From DAOUKH01 sp965207995 (GTDB taxonomy: Bacteria; Chloroflexota; Dehalococcoidia; SHYB01), in NCBI GenBank assembly GCA_965207995.1, contig OZ242299.1:620001-684000 (forward strand): a DNA stretch of 64,000 nucleotides. Direction: 5' to 3'. The position numbers were made by a program, and so were the translations under genes. Positions 25,404 through 34,165 of this stretch are shown one piece after another. The stretch's first letter is position 1. Each line of letters begins with the position of its first letter. The notes below the pieces were generated by a model. The model was not told the DNA's origin. It saw nothing but the letters and a program-made list of their open reading frames with translations, and did not search any database.

Positions 25404-26063
25404 ATGATTCGGCGAACGATGCTCTTCACGGTGCGCGACGACGCCCCCGCGGCGGACGTGGACCATCTCGAAGCCCTCACTCGCGCCACGGTAGGCGAGA
25501 TCGAGGGCGTCGCGCGGATCGGGCTGGGGCGCAACGAGGCGCCCGGCCCCTGGTCGCACGTCTGGGACATGGACGTCGCCGACCTCGAGACCGTCCGGCG
25601 CTACGGGCCGAGTCCCTACCACATGGACTTCCTCGTCCCGCTCTACAACCCCGCCTCGGAAACGGCCGTGGTGAGCAGGCTCGATTACCTCTGGTACGAG
25701 CCCATCGCCTCAGTCGCCGAGGGCGCCGACGACCCCATCCGCCGCGTCATGTTCTTCCAGATGGACGACGCCGCCACCGAGGCCCAGACCACCGAGTTGG
25801 AGGATCTGCTGCAGGAGCTTGGCCGGCGCGTCGACGGCCTCCCTAACTGGGCTGTCTCTCGCCGCCTATCGGAGGGCAACCGGTCGGGGTGGACGCACTG
25901 CTGGGAGACCGAGTTCGACGGTCCCGCCGGCCTCAAGGCCTATAGTGACGACGTCTTTCACCGCGAGACCGTCACGCCCTATTTCCTCGACCCCGAGAAG
26001 AAGATCGTCAAAGGAGCGGCCCTGGGGATCTACCGCCCCGGCGCTACCCTCATCGCCAGCTAG
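25404..26063 (+). CDS. Dabb (stress-responsive A/B barrel) domain protein, tandem
   Basis: This 219-aa protein has two A/B-barrel halves, starting IRRTMLFTVRDD and IRRVMFFQMDDA. GAAGGAG nine bases before the ATG at 25404 sets the start; a longer in-frame opening at 25110 would overlap the divergent gene. Dabb proteins form barrels that bind or convert hydrophobic ligands such as polyketide-like compounds. The function is unproven here. Confidence 0.68.
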   Translation: MIRRTMLFTVRDDAPAADVDHLEALTRATVGEIEGVARIGLGRNEAPGPWSHVWDMDVADLETVRRYGPSPYHMDFLVPLYNPASETAVVSRLDYLWYEPIASVAEGADDPIRRVMFFQMDDAATEAQTTELEDLLQELGRRVDGLPNWAVSRRLSEGNRSGWTHCWETEFDGPAGLKAYSDDVFHRETVTPYFLDPEKKIVKGAALGIYRPGATLIAS

Positions 26064-26072
26064 CGCGCGGCG

Positions 26073-27029
26073 CTACGACGTCAACCGCGCCCAGTTTTCC
26101 TTGCCGATCAGGATCAGGTCGAGGTCGGGCAGGGGCAGCCTCCAAAAGCCGTCCCGCGACGCCTTGGCGTCGGCGAACGGCCAGCCGCTGGCGAAGAGGA
26201 CCCGCTCCGCGCCGATGCGCCCGATCAGCGCGGCGAGCTTGCGGGCGGCGAGCTCCGCAGTGCCGGGAGGGGCGGCGTCGGAAGGTTCGGCAACGAGCGG
26301 CGGCAGCGCGAACGAGAGATCGACGCAGGCGTCGGGCAGGCGGCCGATCGTTTCCAGCAGGTCGCGCTCGCCGGCGTCGGCAAGCTCGGGAGTCCAGCCC
26401 AGCGCCCCGAACACGACTCGCGCGCGAGGGAAATCGCGCAGCGTCCACCCGAACGTCACCGGCCTGCCGAGGGTTGAGTCGCCGCCGGCGTGGTAGGCGG
26501 GAGGCGCGCAGAGAATGGGCGCGCCGACGTCCTGGCAGTAGTCGAAGAGGGCATGGTAGCGGCGGTCCCTGCCGTCGATGCCAGCACTGGCCGGCGAGAT
26601 GAAGATCGCCGAGGCGCCGGCGCGCAGCCGGGCCTCCGCCTCCTCCAGCATCTCGCGCTCGGTCATGCGGGCGGGGTCGACGCCGCAGGAGACGGCCAGA
26701 TCCTCCCGCTCCACGGCTTCGGCGAGGGCCGCCGCGTTGCGCTCGGCGATGGCCTCGAGATAGTCGGCGGCGGCCTCTTCCTCCCTGGCGATGGGATTGG
26801 GGTCGTGCTCGGGAATGGCGTCGATCCGCGCCTGATAGGGTGCCCACGGAACGTGGACGACGCCGTTGACCCCGACCACGTCCGGGCCGCGGGCCTCCAG
26901 TAGCGCGTCGAAGGCGGCGCCGAGGTCTTCATCCTCGTCGTCAGACACGCCGCCGTCGAGCGCCGCGAGGGCGCGCTCGCGGGTGGGGAAGGGGTAGGCG
27001 TGGGCGTCGGTTATGTCGAGATCGGGCAT
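26073..27029 (-). CDS. amidohydrolase-like protein with lost metal ligands
   Basis: This 318-aa protein shares overall layout with the amidohydrolase_2 enzymes nearby, but the N-terminal HxH motif reads DAHAYPF (second His replaced by Tyr12) and the C-terminal GSD motif reads FASGWP (Asp absent). A metal-dependent reaction therefore seems unlikely; it may be a non-catalytic or metal-independent relative. It is divergent from the intact amidohydrolase at 27127 and convergent with the Dabb gene. Confidence 0.65.
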   Translation of the reverse strand: MPDLDITDAHAYPFPTRERALAALDGGVSDDEDEDLGAAFDALLEARGPDVVGVNGVVHVPWAPYQARIDAIPEHDPNPIAREEEAAADYLEAIAERNAAALAEAVEREDLAVSCGVDPARMTEREMLEEAEARLRAGASAIFISPASAGIDGRDRRYHALFDYCQDVGAPILCAPPAYHAGGDSTLGRPVTFGWTLRDFPRARVVFGALGWTPELADAGERDLLETIGRLPDACVDLSFALPPLVAEPSDAAPPGTAELAARKLAALIGRIGAERVLFASGWPFADAKASRDGFWRLPLPDLDLILIGKENWARLTS

Positions 27030-27086
27030 GGCGTGCCCCTAGAATACGCCCGCGAAACACGGCGGCAAAGACGGCGAAGAGACGCG

Positions 27087-27095
27087 TGCTATACT
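27087..27095 (+). promoter_or_regulatory. extended -10 element before the amidohydrolase gene
   Basis: TGCTATACT at 27087-27095 is an extended -10 box, 31 bases before the ATG at 27127. No good -35 hexamer is seen. Confidence 0.4.
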
Positions 27096-27126
27096 CGCGC
27101 CGCTTCCTCTTGGCTAGGGATGTTTC

Positions 27127-28251
27127 ATGGCGAAGACGGGCCGCGACTACCAGGTGATTTCGGCCGACTCGCACGTCGTCGAGCCCCCCGATCTTTGGGA
27201 CGTCTGGCTGGAATCGAAGTTTCGTCCCAACGCCCCCAAGCTGATGAAGGACCCCGCCGGGGGCGACGCCTGGCTCTACGACCCCAAGGGCAAGCCCGAG
27301 CCGTTGGGGCTCGTGACCGTCATGGGGCGCAAGTTCGAGGACTTCAGCTGGAACGGCGTCCGCTACGGCCACGAGATCCGGCCCGCCTGCTACGAAGGCG
27401 AAGCCCGCATCGCAGCCCTCGACGAGGATGGCGTCGACGCCGAGTTCCTCTACCCGCCGATGCGCGCCATCGCCACGTTCATGGGATACGAGGACGCCGA
27501 CCTCCAGCTTGCCGGCATCCGGGCCTACAACCGCTGGGTCCGCGAAGGCTTCTGCGCCGCCGACCCCGAACGGCTCTTCCCCATCGCGGCGATCCCCAAC
27601 GTGGGGATCGAGGCGTCCGTCGCCGAGCTATACGCCCTGCGGAAGGCGGGGTTCCGGGGCGTCATGCTGAAGGCGTGGCCGTCGGGCGGCGAGGCGCTGA
27701 GCGAGGCCGACGACCCGTTCTGGGCCGCCGCCGAGGAGACGGAGACGCCGGTGAGCCTGCACGTCTGGCTGGCGAGCCAGCTCGATAAGCAGCGCCCCTT
27801 CGCGCCGGGCGTCAAGCCCGCCGTCGGCGCCACCAACTTCAAGCACACCATGGAGCTCATGGTGGAGATGATCTTCAGCGGAGTCTTCGACCGCTACCCC
27901 GATCTGAAGATCGTTGCGGCGGAGTGCGGCGCGGGATGGATTCCCTTCTTCATGTACGAGCTCGACGACCGCTACTGGCGCAACCGCACCTGGTCGGGCC
28001 TCACGTTGAAGAAGCTCCCCAGCCGCTACTTCAAGGACAACTGGACGGTCACGTTCATCCAAGACCGCATGGCGATCGAGAACCGCTACGACGTCGGCAT
28101 CGACAACATGTGCTGGTCCACCGACTTCCCCCACCACCCCAACGACTGGCCCTACTCGCGCAAGGTGATCGAGGAGCACTTCGTCAACGTGCCCGAGGCC
28201 GAGAAGCGCCGCATCGTGTGCGATAACGCCGTCGACCTCTACGGCCTCTAG
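27127..28251 (+). CDS. amidohydrolase family protein
   Basis: This 374-aa amidohydrolase_2 enzyme starts VISADSHVVEPPDLW (D-x-H opening), has AAECGAGWIPFFMYELD in the middle and STDFPHH near the end, where Asp is the usual metal/catalytic residue. The subgroup is abundant in Chloroflexota, actinobacteria and marine heterotrophs, and includes decarboxylases and ring-cleavage product hydrolases. It is followed after 10 bases by an SDR gene, so the two are probably co-transcribed. Confidence 0.85.
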   Translation: MAKTGRDYQVISADSHVVEPPDLWDVWLESKFRPNAPKLMKDPAGGDAWLYDPKGKPEPLGLVTVMGRKFEDFSWNGVRYGHEIRPACYEGEARIAALDEDGVDAEFLYPPMRAIATFMGYEDADLQLAGIRAYNRWVREGFCAADPERLFPIAAIPNVGIEASVAELYALRKAGFRGVMLKAWPSGGEALSEADDPFWAAAEETETPVSLHVWLASQLDKQRPFAPGVKPAVGATNFKHTMELMVEMIFSGVFDRYPDLKIVAAECGAGWIPFFMYELDDRYWRNRTWSGLTLKKLPSRYFKDNWTVTFIQDRMAIENRYDVGIDNMCWSTDFPHHPNDWPYSRKVIEEHFVNVPEAEKRRIVCDNAVDLYGL

Positions 28252-28261
28252 GCCGCGCGCC

Positions 28262-29128
28262 GTGGGCGTCCTCGACGGCAAGAGCGTGATCGTCACCGGC
28301 GCCGGCCGCGGTCTGGGCCGCGCCTATGCCGTCTTCGTGGCCCGCGAGGGCGCGCGCGTCGTGGTCAACGACGTCGACGGCGACGAGGCCGAGAAGACGG
28401 CGCGCGAGATCGCGCAGGCGGGCGGCCAGGGGGCCGCCCACACCGGCAACGTCGGCGACTGGGCCGTCGCCGCCGAACTCGTCGAAGTCTGCGCGTCGCG
28501 GTTCGGCGGGCCCGACGCCGTGGTCAACAACGCCGGCGTCACCCACGCGGCGCCCTTCGAGCAAGAGACCGAGGAGTGGCTCGACCGCATCGTCGAGGCC
28601 AACCTCAAGGGCACGTTCGCCGTGGCCCACCACGCCGCCAAGCGCATGATAGAGCGGCGGAGCGGCAGCATCGTCAACGTCACGTCGGGGGCGCAAGCCG
28701 GCTATCCCCAGCGGTCGGCCTACGCCGCTTCGAAGGCGGCGGTGGCGGCCATGACCTACACCTGGGCGCTGGAGCTGGCGCCCTACGGTGTCCGGGTCAA
28801 CGCCGTCTCCCCCACCGCCCAGACCCACATGTCCGACCCGCTCCCCGCGGGCGCCGAGCCGCCGCCGCTGCGCAGGCCGGAGAACGTGGCGCCATTGGTG
28901 ACCTATCTGGCCAGCGACGCGGCGAGCCGGGTCACCGGCCAGGTGGTGCGGCTCGACCGGAACGTGCTGAGCCTCTTCTCGCACCCCAGGCCCACCGCAT
29001 CGACCGTGAACCTGCAGGGCTGGACGGTCGAAGCCATCCAAGAGCACTTCGCCAGGACCGTCGGTGCGCGGCTCGAACCGATCGGGGTCACCGCGCGCAG
29101 CTACCAGTTCCCGCACGGTCTGGTGTAG
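28262..29128 (+). CDS. SDR family NAD(P)-dependent oxidoreductase
   Basis: This 288-aa protein has cofactor motif TGAGRGLG near residue 13, VVNDVDG after strand two (Asp favouring NAD), VVNNAGV, and Tyr-x-x-x-Lys in SAYAASKAA. The C-terminal ~60 residues are longer than in FabG and unlike it (YSFP-type tail). The GTG start lies 10 bases after the amidohydrolase stop. It probably oxidises an alcohol formed by the partner gene. Confidence 0.85.
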   Translation: MGVLDGKSVIVTGAGRGLGRAYAVFVAREGARVVVNDVDGDEAEKTAREIAQAGGQGAAHTGNVGDWAVAAELVEVCASRFGGPDAVVNNAGVTHAAPFEQETEEWLDRIVEANLKGTFAVAHHAAKRMIERRSGSIVNVTSGAQAGYPQRSAYAASKAAVAAMTYTWALELAPYGVRVNAVSPTAQTHMSDPLPAGAEPPPLRRPENVAPLVTYLASDAASRVTGQVVRLDRNVLSLFSHPRPTASTVNLQGWTVEAIQEHFARTVGARLEPIGVTARSYQFPHGLV

Positions 29129-29137
29129 CCTCGGGGG

Positions 29138-29217
29138 CCTTCTCCCTTGGACGGCGCCCCGGCCGCCCCTGTCGCTAGGGGTGACACGGAGACGGCCGGA
29201 GCGCGTCCGAGAGAAGG
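29138..29217. terminator. long imperfect stem-loop between convergent genes
   Basis: Nested complementary blocks span the whole gap: CCTTCTC (29138-29144) with GAGAAGG (29211-29217), GGACG with CGTCC (29204-29208), CCGGCCG (29159-29165) with CGGCCGG (29193-29199), and a central CCCCT/AGGGG hairpin. It fits a bidirectional terminator or a structured RNA. No gene is present. Confidence 0.5.
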
Positions 29218-29226
29218 AGGAGGAGC

Positions 29227-30267
29227 CTAGCTGAGGATGCCTTCTTCCCGTAGGAGGTCCTGCGTTCCGCGCAGGTCCTCCAGGTCGCTGAGATCGATGT
29301 CAGGTGGGTCCAACGTGCTCAGCGGCGGCACACCTTCGGGAGAGGCAATGCCCTCGACTAGAGGAAATTCGTAGGTCTCGGTGGCGAAGTAGGTCTGCGC
29401 CTCTTCGCTCAGCATCCAATCGATGAAGACCCGCGCGGCTTCTAGATCGTTCGTGCCCTTGATGATGCCCACGCCGGCGACGTTCACCAGCGCGCCGGGG
29501 TCACCGCCCCCATAGTAGAAGTTGCGGGCAGTGAAGCCCTCGCCTTCGGACGCGAGGAAGCGGTGCAGGTAGTAGTGGTTGACGAACCCCACCTCTACCT
29601 CGCCGGCGGCGACGGCGGCCACAGTGGGCGTGTTCTTCGCGTAGGCGATGGGGTCGTTGGCCACGATGCCGCGCAGCCAGTCGCGCGCGCCTTCCTCTCC
29701 GAGCTGGACGCGGAGGGCGGTGACGAAGGCTTGGAACGAGCCGTTCGTCGGAGGCCAGCCGATGCGTCCCTTCCACTTGGGGTCGGTAAAGCCCAGGATC
29801 GAGTCCGGCAGGTCGTCGGGGGAGAGGCTCTCTGTGTTGTAGACCACGACGCGGGCGCGGCCCGAGGTCCCGACCCATTCGCCCTTGGGCGAGCGGAAGC
29901 GGGGGTCGACGCGGTCAAGGTATTCGGCGGGCAGCGTGTCCAGCACACCCTCCAGCGAGAGTGCGCCGAGCGCGCCGGCATCTTGGAGCAGGACGACGTC
30001 GGCGGGCGTGTTGTCGCCCTCTTCCAGAATCTGTGCGGCGATGGCGCCGGTACCGGCGTAGCGCGTTCGGACGCGGATGCCGGTGGCCTCGCTAAAGGCC
30101 TCGATGGCGGGCCCGACGAGGTTCTCGTTGCGGCCGGAGTAGAGAACGATCTCGGTGCCTTCCAAGGATTCGGTGGGGTCGCCGCCGTCGCAAGCGGCGA
30201 GGACAATCGAGACGGCGAGGACGGCGGCGAGCACAACGCTCAGGCGGAGTGAAGAGGGGGTTAGCAC
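29227..30267 (-). CDS. ABC transporter substrate-binding lipoprotein, iron(III) type
   Basis: This 346-aa protein has a lipoprotein signal (basic start, hydrophobic run, VLAAC with Cys26), then ELxLYSGRNE-like opening, TRYAGTGAIAAQI, VVVYNTESL, and TPTVAAVAAGEVEVGFVNHYY, characteristic of Fbp/AfuA-type ferric-binding proteins of the bacterial solute-binding class. It would capture iron outside the membrane and hand it to an ABC permease; no permease or ATPase gene is adjacent, so partners lie elsewhere. The GTG start at 30267 follows AGAGGT by six bases; the frame is open to 30297. Confidence 0.82.
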   Translation of the reverse strand: MLTPSSLRLSVVLAAVLAVSIVLAACDGGDPTESLEGTEIVLYSGRNENLVGPAIEAFSEATGIRVRTRYAGTGAIAAQILEEGDNTPADVVLLQDAGALGALSLEGVLDTLPAEYLDRVDPRFRSPKGEWVGTSGRARVVVYNTESLSPDDLPDSILGFTDPKWKGRIGWPPTNGSFQAFVTALRVQLGEEGARDWLRGIVANDPIAYAKNTPTVAAVAAGEVEVGFVNHYYLHRFLASEGEGFTARNFYYGGGDPGALVNVAGVGIIKGTNDLEAARVFIDWMLSEEAQTYFATETYEFPLVEGIASPEGVPPLSTLDPPDIDLSDLEDLRGTQDLLREEGILS

Positions 30268-30299
30268 GGTTACCTCTGGCGGTAGTTTTTCACACACAG

Positions 30300-30328
30300 C
30301 ATTTAACTATGTGCATACGAATTTTCAA
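30300..30328 (-). promoter_or_regulatory. candidate promoter of the iron-binding lipoprotein gene
   Basis: On the minus strand TTGAAA (30328-30323) and TAAATG (30305-30300) are separated by 17 nt in an unusually AT-rich stretch. Overlapping metal-dependent repressor sites are possible but no clear Fur box was identified. Confidence 0.4.
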
Positions 30329-30409
30329 ACGCGGAGTATCCAACCACAGGGGTTATGGGCTTGTCAACCCCCCACCGCCAATCTCCTTGCAGCGACGAGG
30401 GACGAGGAG

Positions 30410-30592
30410 CTACTGACGGCGGCGAAGGCGGTCGGCGAGTTGCTCGGCCCAGCCGGAGAGCGTCGACTCCAAGTCGGCGCCGCAGTGGGGGCATTCGAAG
30501 TCGCCGTAGCGCAGGCGCGTGGCGCAGATCGGACAGCGCTCGATCTGCTCGAGGCTGTTGAGGATGGTGTCGATCTCTTCTCGTGAGGCCAC
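30410..30592 (-). CDS. small zinc-ribbon protein
   Basis: This 60-aa protein has two CPxC knuckles (CPICATRLRYGDFECPHCG) likely binding one zinc ion, and an amphipathic C-terminal helix. The GTG start at 30592 is chosen because GGAG lies upstream and because longer frames run into the tRNA gene on the same strand. It is probably cytoplasmic; function unknown. Confidence 0.55.
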   Translation of the reverse strand: MASREEIDTILNSLEQIERCPICATRLRYGDFECPHCGADLESTLSGWAEQLADRLRRRQ

Positions 30593-30608
30593 GCCGCTCC
30601 GCGAGATG

Positions 30609-30684
30609 GTCGGGGCGCTGGGATTCGAACCCAGGACCTCCACGTCCCAAACGTGGCGCGCTAACCGGACTGCGCTACGCCCCG
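30609..30684 (-). tRNA. tRNA-Pro (anticodon TGG)
   Basis: On the minus strand a full cloverleaf is visible: acceptor CGGGGCG/CGCCCCG, anticodon stem CCACG/CGTGG around TTTGGGA (anticodon TGG), T-arm CTGGG-TTCGAAT-CCCAG and discriminator A at 30609. CCA is not encoded. Confidence 0.95.
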
Positions 30685-30749
30685 AAACCTGCATCTCCAG
30701 AATAGGGGCGGCCTCGAAGCAGGGTCAAGCCGCTGAGCCGGCCGCGCGG

Positions 30750-31616
30750 TCAGGGCAGGGCGTCGGCGAGGCGGCCGATCTGTTCGAGGTCGGGGACGGC
30801 CGGCGAGAGGGTAAGCTCGTCCATGCCGATGCCCTCGTAGCCACGGACCGTGGCGCGGACCGCCTCCGGCGTGGCGATGACGTTGTCGGCGATCATCTTC
30901 GCCCGGTCGCCGAGGAAGCCGTAGTAGCTCGTCAGATAGGCGTCGGACCGGGCCTTGGCGTCGGGGCCGAGGGCGAAGTAGGCGAGCCCGGCGAGGCGCG
31001 GCTCGCCCGCTCTTTCCGCCTCTCGCCACTGCTCGACCACCTTCTTGAAGATGGCGTCGACGATCTGCGGAGGCGCGCCGCCGCCGGAGATGTAGCCGTC
31101 GGCGTAGCGGGCGGCGCGGCGCACCGCCCCGTGCGATGTCCCGCCGATCAGCAACTCCGGCCCGCCGGGTCGGCCCGGCGACGGCCCCATGGGCCCCGCG
31201 CCGTCGGCGGCGGGTTCACCCGCCCAGATTCCCTTCATCGTCTGCAGCATCTCCTCGAAGCGCCTGCCTCGACCGGCCAAATCCGCCTCGGCGGCGGCAA
31301 AGTCGTCGGCGCGCCCGCCGATACCGAGCCCAAGGGTAAGCCGCCCGCCGGAAAGCACGTCGAGGCTGGCGGCCTGCTTGGCGAGGATTCCGGCACTGCG
31401 CAGCGGCGCGAGCAGCACCGACGTCATCAGCCGCACCCGCTTCGTCACCGCGGCGGCCGCGGCGAGCGCGATCAGCGGCTCGTAGTTGTCGAACACCAGC
31501 CGGTCGAGCGCGCCGACGCTGGAGAACGGCCCGGCCTCGACCTTGCGCGCCCAGTCGAGGATGCGTTCCCCGGAGATACCGGGAATGGTGGCGGGTAGCC
31601 CGACGCCGACCTTCAT
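30750..31616 (-). CDS. LLM class flavin-dependent oxidoreductase
   Basis: This 288-aa luciferase-like protein has VGVGLPATIPG at the start, RVRLMTSVLLAPLRSAGILAKQAASLDVLSGGRLTLGLGIGGR, the central glycine-rich barrel signature, and a late ARYADGYI segment. The ATG at 31616 follows GGAG and matches the family opening MKxGVGLP; a longer frame to 31706 overlaps the neighbouring gene. It follows a second LLM gene (31657-32589) in the same direction. Confidence 0.82.
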   Translation of the reverse strand: MKVGVGLPATIPGISGERILDWARKVEAGPFSSVGALDRLVFDNYEPLIALAAAAAVTKRVRLMTSVLLAPLRSAGILAKQAASLDVLSGGRLTLGLGIGGRADDFAAAEADLAGRGRRFEEMLQTMKGIWAGEPAADGAGPMGPSPGRPGGPELLIGGTSHGAVRRAARYADGYISGGGAPPQIVDAIFKKVVEQWREAERAGEPRLAGLAYFALGPDAKARSDAYLTSYYGFLGDRAKMIADNVIATPEAVRATVRGYEGIGMDELTLSPAVPDLEQIGRLADALP

Positions 31617-31656
31617 GATGATTGCTCCGATGTAACAGCCGCCGGCAGCCCAAAAG

Positions 31657-32589
31657 CTACCCAGTGAACTGGGGCATGACCTCTTCGGTGAACTTCTGCA
31701 GCGCATCCCAGTTGAAAGGGGGCCGGATCGCGATGTTCACGTTCTCCGCACCGCCGGCGGCGTAGACGCCGAGCCGTTCGGCGACCTCGCTCGCCGTGCC
31801 CATCAGCATCCCATCGCCGACGGGGCGCCGGTGGCCCTTCCAGCTATCGGAGAAGCGCGACCGTATCGCCTCCGCCTCGGCCTCGTCGACACCCATGTAG
31901 AAGCCGACGTTGACGCTCCGCTCGATGGACGCCGGGTCCCGGCCCTCCTTGTCGCACCAGTCGTCGAGGACGCCGTTCAGCTCCTCGAACTGCGAGGCGG
32001 GAATATAGGCGGCGTTCCAGCCGTCGGCGTACCGCGCCGCGATGCGGAGGGTACGCTTGCGCCCCATGCCGCCCACCCACACCGGCAGCTTCGACTGCAC
32101 CGGCTTGGGGTTATTGATGGCGTCCACGACGCGAAAGTAGCGCCCCTCGAACGTGGTGCGCTCCTGCGTCAGCAAGCCCTGCACGATCTGCATGCTTTCG
32201 TCGAGCATGTCGAGCCGTTCGCGATTTGGGCCGTACTCGTAGCCGTAGGCCTCGTACTCGGCGCGGTGCCAGCCCGCCCCGATGCCGAGGTTGGCCCGTC
32301 CGTGGGAGATGTGGTCGATGGTGGTGATCATCTTGGCCAACAGACCGGGAGGCCGGTAGCCGGGCGTGAAGACCAGGCACCCGAGGCGGGCGCGGTTGGT
32401 GTCGGCGGCGAGGGTGGCGAAGGCCGAGACCGTCTCGTAGGTCACGCTTTCCCCGTCGATGTAGGGCGCTTCGTAGAAGTGGTCCCACACCGAGATCCAG
32501 GCATAGCCGTGCTCGTCGGCGAAGCGCCAGGCGCGCCGCAGATCGTCGAACGAGCAGTCCTGCTGCCCGGTGTGCATGCCGATCTTCAA
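31657..32589 (-). CDS. LLM class F420-dependent oxidoreductase
   Basis: This 310-aa protein with opening IGMHTGQQDCSFDDLRR has the segments WISVWDHFYEAPY, RARLGCLVFTPGYRPPGLLAK and GIGAGWHRAEYEAYGYEYG, which are characteristic of the F420-dependent TIGR-type subgroup of the luciferase superfamily. GGMGRKRTLRIAARYADGWN is the usual C-terminal core. It is in one directional cluster with hisIE, DUF971 and MaoC genes. The substrate is unknown. Confidence 0.84.
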   Translation of the reverse strand: MKIGMHTGQQDCSFDDLRRAWRFADEHGYAWISVWDHFYEAPYIDGESVTYETVSAFATLAADTNRARLGCLVFTPGYRPPGLLAKMITTIDHISHGRANLGIGAGWHRAEYEAYGYEYGPNRERLDMLDESMQIVQGLLTQERTTFEGRYFRVVDAINNPKPVQSKLPVWVGGMGRKRTLRIAARYADGWNAAYIPASQFEELNGVLDDWCDKEGRDPASIERSVNVGFYMGVDEAEAEAIRSRFSDSWKGHRRPVGDGMLMGTASEVAERLGVYAAGGAENVNIAIRPPFNWDALQKFTEEVMPQFTG

Positions 32590-32601
32590 GGGGTCCTCAC
32601 T

Positions 32602-32901
32602 CTAGTCCTCAGGCAGGCCGGAGATTCTGCGCAGCAGGTTGTAGGGGTAGATGCCGGTGTCGTGAGCGTCGCTCCAGAGCAGCTGCAGCGCGTAGCGTCC
32701 GACGGGCATGTGGTCTAACGCCTCGACGTTTTGGGGCACCTCACCGGGGCCGACCATCCGCTTCCCGGTGAGCTCATGGACGCAGGCGGCGCAGGGGCAG
32801 GCCCCCCGCAATTCGAGGTGCTCGATGACGGCGTGTTCGCCGTCATCCCACTCGATGTGGACGCCGTCGGGCCGCAGCGCCACCGACTTCGGAACGTGCA
32901 C
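32602..32901 (-). CDS. DUF971 (GBBH-like N-terminal) domain protein
   Basis: This 99-aa protein shows VHIEWDDGEHAVIE, LRGACPCAACVHE and a C-terminal LLWSDAHDTGIY, all typical of DUF971 proteins, which resemble the N-terminal domain of gamma-butyrobetaine hydroxylase and often bind zinc or assist Fe-S/Mrp proteins. The GTG start is 8 bases after the hisIE stop, so it is co-transcribed with it. Confidence 0.8.
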   Translation of the reverse strand: MHVPKSVALRPDGVHIEWDDGEHAVIEHLELRGACPCAACVHELTGKRMVGPGEVPQNVEALDHMPVGRYALQLLWSDAHDTGIYPYNLLRRISGLPED

Positions 32902-32908
32902 CCGCCGC

Positions 32909-33562
32909 CTACTCCTGCTCCGAGGCCGGACGGCGCGAACGGAGCTCCTCCCAGATGTCTTCGGGAGTCAGCCCGGCGTCGGCCAGCAGGACGAGGCTGT
33001 GGAACCAGAGATCGGCCACCTCGTGCACCGTCTCTTCCTTGACGCCGTTCTTGGCGGCGATGACCGCCTCGCCCGCCTCTTCGAGCACTTTCTTGCCGAT
33101 GCGGTCCACGCCCTCGGTCAGGAGCTTGGCGACGTAGCTGCCCTCCGGCCGGTCGCGCTTCCGCTGCTCGATGGTCTCGAAGAGCTCGGCGACGATGTCG
33201 CGGGCGCCGGTGTCGAACTCGATGTCGCCCACGGCGACCTGTCTACCGTCTAGGTCTTGGAAGAAGCAGGTGGGCTTGCCGGTGTGGCACGCGGGACCCG
33301 CGGGATCGCCCTTCAGCACCAGCGTGTCCCCGTCGCAGTCGACCTCGATGCGCTCGACGCTGATGACGTTGCCCGACGTCTCGCCCTTGCGCCACAGCGA
33401 TCGGCGGCTGCGGCTGTAGAACCACGCCTCGCCGGTCTCGATGGTCTTGGCCAGCGATTCAGGGGACATATACGCCACCATCAGGATCTCGTTCGTGCGG
33501 CGGTCCTGCGCGATGGCGGGGATCAGACCCTGCTCGTTCAGCTTGAGCTTCATGTCGTTCAT
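32909..33562 (-). CDS. hisIE: bifunctional phosphoribosyl-AMP cyclohydrolase/phosphoribosyl-ATP pyrophosphatase
   Basis: This 217-aa fusion catalyses the second and third steps of histidine biosynthesis. The HisI part (1-~110) has AWFYSRSRRSLWRKGETSGN and the metal-binding VDCDGD and CHTGKPTCF cysteines; the HisE part (~115-210) has the helical EGSYVAKLLTEG and EEAGEAVIAAKN pyrophosphatase motifs. No other his gene is adjacent. Confidence 0.93.
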   Translation of the reverse strand: MNDMKLKLNEQGLIPAIAQDRRTNEILMVAYMSPESLAKTIETGEAWFYSRSRRSLWRKGETSGNVISVERIEVDCDGDTLVLKGDPAGPACHTGKPTCFFQDLDGRQVAVGDIEFDTGARDIVAELFETIEQRKRDRPEGSYVAKLLTEGVDRIGKKVLEEAGEAVIAAKNGVKEETVHEVADLWFHSLVLLADAGLTPEDIWEELRSRRPASEQE

Positions 33563-33618
33563 CCGGCGCCCAACGGCACCGTAATCAGGATAGCACCACC
33601 GCGGTTACGCCGGAGGCA

Positions 33619-34089
33619 TCAGGCGGGGCGGCGGGGGAGCATGAACGTCCGCAGGTAGCTGAGCACGGTCTCGCCGCGCTGGTTGCTCGCCTCCGTCCGC
33701 ACCTTCACGATGCCGCGGTCCGGACGGCTGGCCGAGGCCCGCACCTCGAGCACCTCGGTTTCCGCGTAGATCGTGTCGCCGATGAAGGTCGGAGCGTGGT
33801 GGTCGACGCGCTCGAACCCCAGATTCGCGATCGTGTTGCCGCTGAGATTGGGGACGCTCAGGCCGACGGCGATGGCGAAGACGAGGATGCCGTTGACCAG
33901 CACCCGGCCATGCTGCGAGGCGGCGGCGTACTCGGCGTCGAGGTGGAGCGGCTGCGGGTTCGACGTCCAGTAGCAGAACTGGTCGGCGGCCGCCTGCGAG
34001 ATCGTGCGGCCCGGCCAATGGCGGAACCGGTCGCCGACGTGCACGTCGTCCAAGTACCGCTCGAAGAAGTCGCGAAAGTCGTGTTCCAT
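33619..34089 (-). CDS. MaoC family dehydratase
   Basis: This 156-aa hot-dog fold protein has VGDRFRHWPGRTISQAAADQF with Asp and the following YWTSNPQPLHLD (the (R)-hydratase dyad region, with Asn-Pro-x-His as in MaoC domains). VNGILVFAIAVGLSV and the late GETVLSYLRTFM follow the family. It hydrates 2-enoyl-CoA or a mesaconyl-type thioester. The ATG at 34089 is favoured by GGGGAA upstream. Confidence 0.82.
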   Translation of the reverse strand: MEHDFRDFFERYLDDVHVGDRFRHWPGRTISQAAADQFCYWTSNPQPLHLDAEYAAASQHGRVLVNGILVFAIAVGLSVPNLSGNTIANLGFERVDHHAPTFIGDTIYAETEVLEVRASASRPDRGIVKVRTEASNQRGETVLSYLRTFMLPRRPA

Positions 34090-34165
34090 GGCGTTCCCCG
34101 TGACCGCCACGCAGCCGGTCATTGCAGCCCATTCTGCGCCGCCCCCGCCAAGCGGTGCAACTGCT

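Noticed and set aside
30519..31598. A 359-codon frame running through the tRNA and the LLM gene on the plus strand
   Set aside because: It crosses a clear tRNA gene and is antisense to a recognised enzyme.
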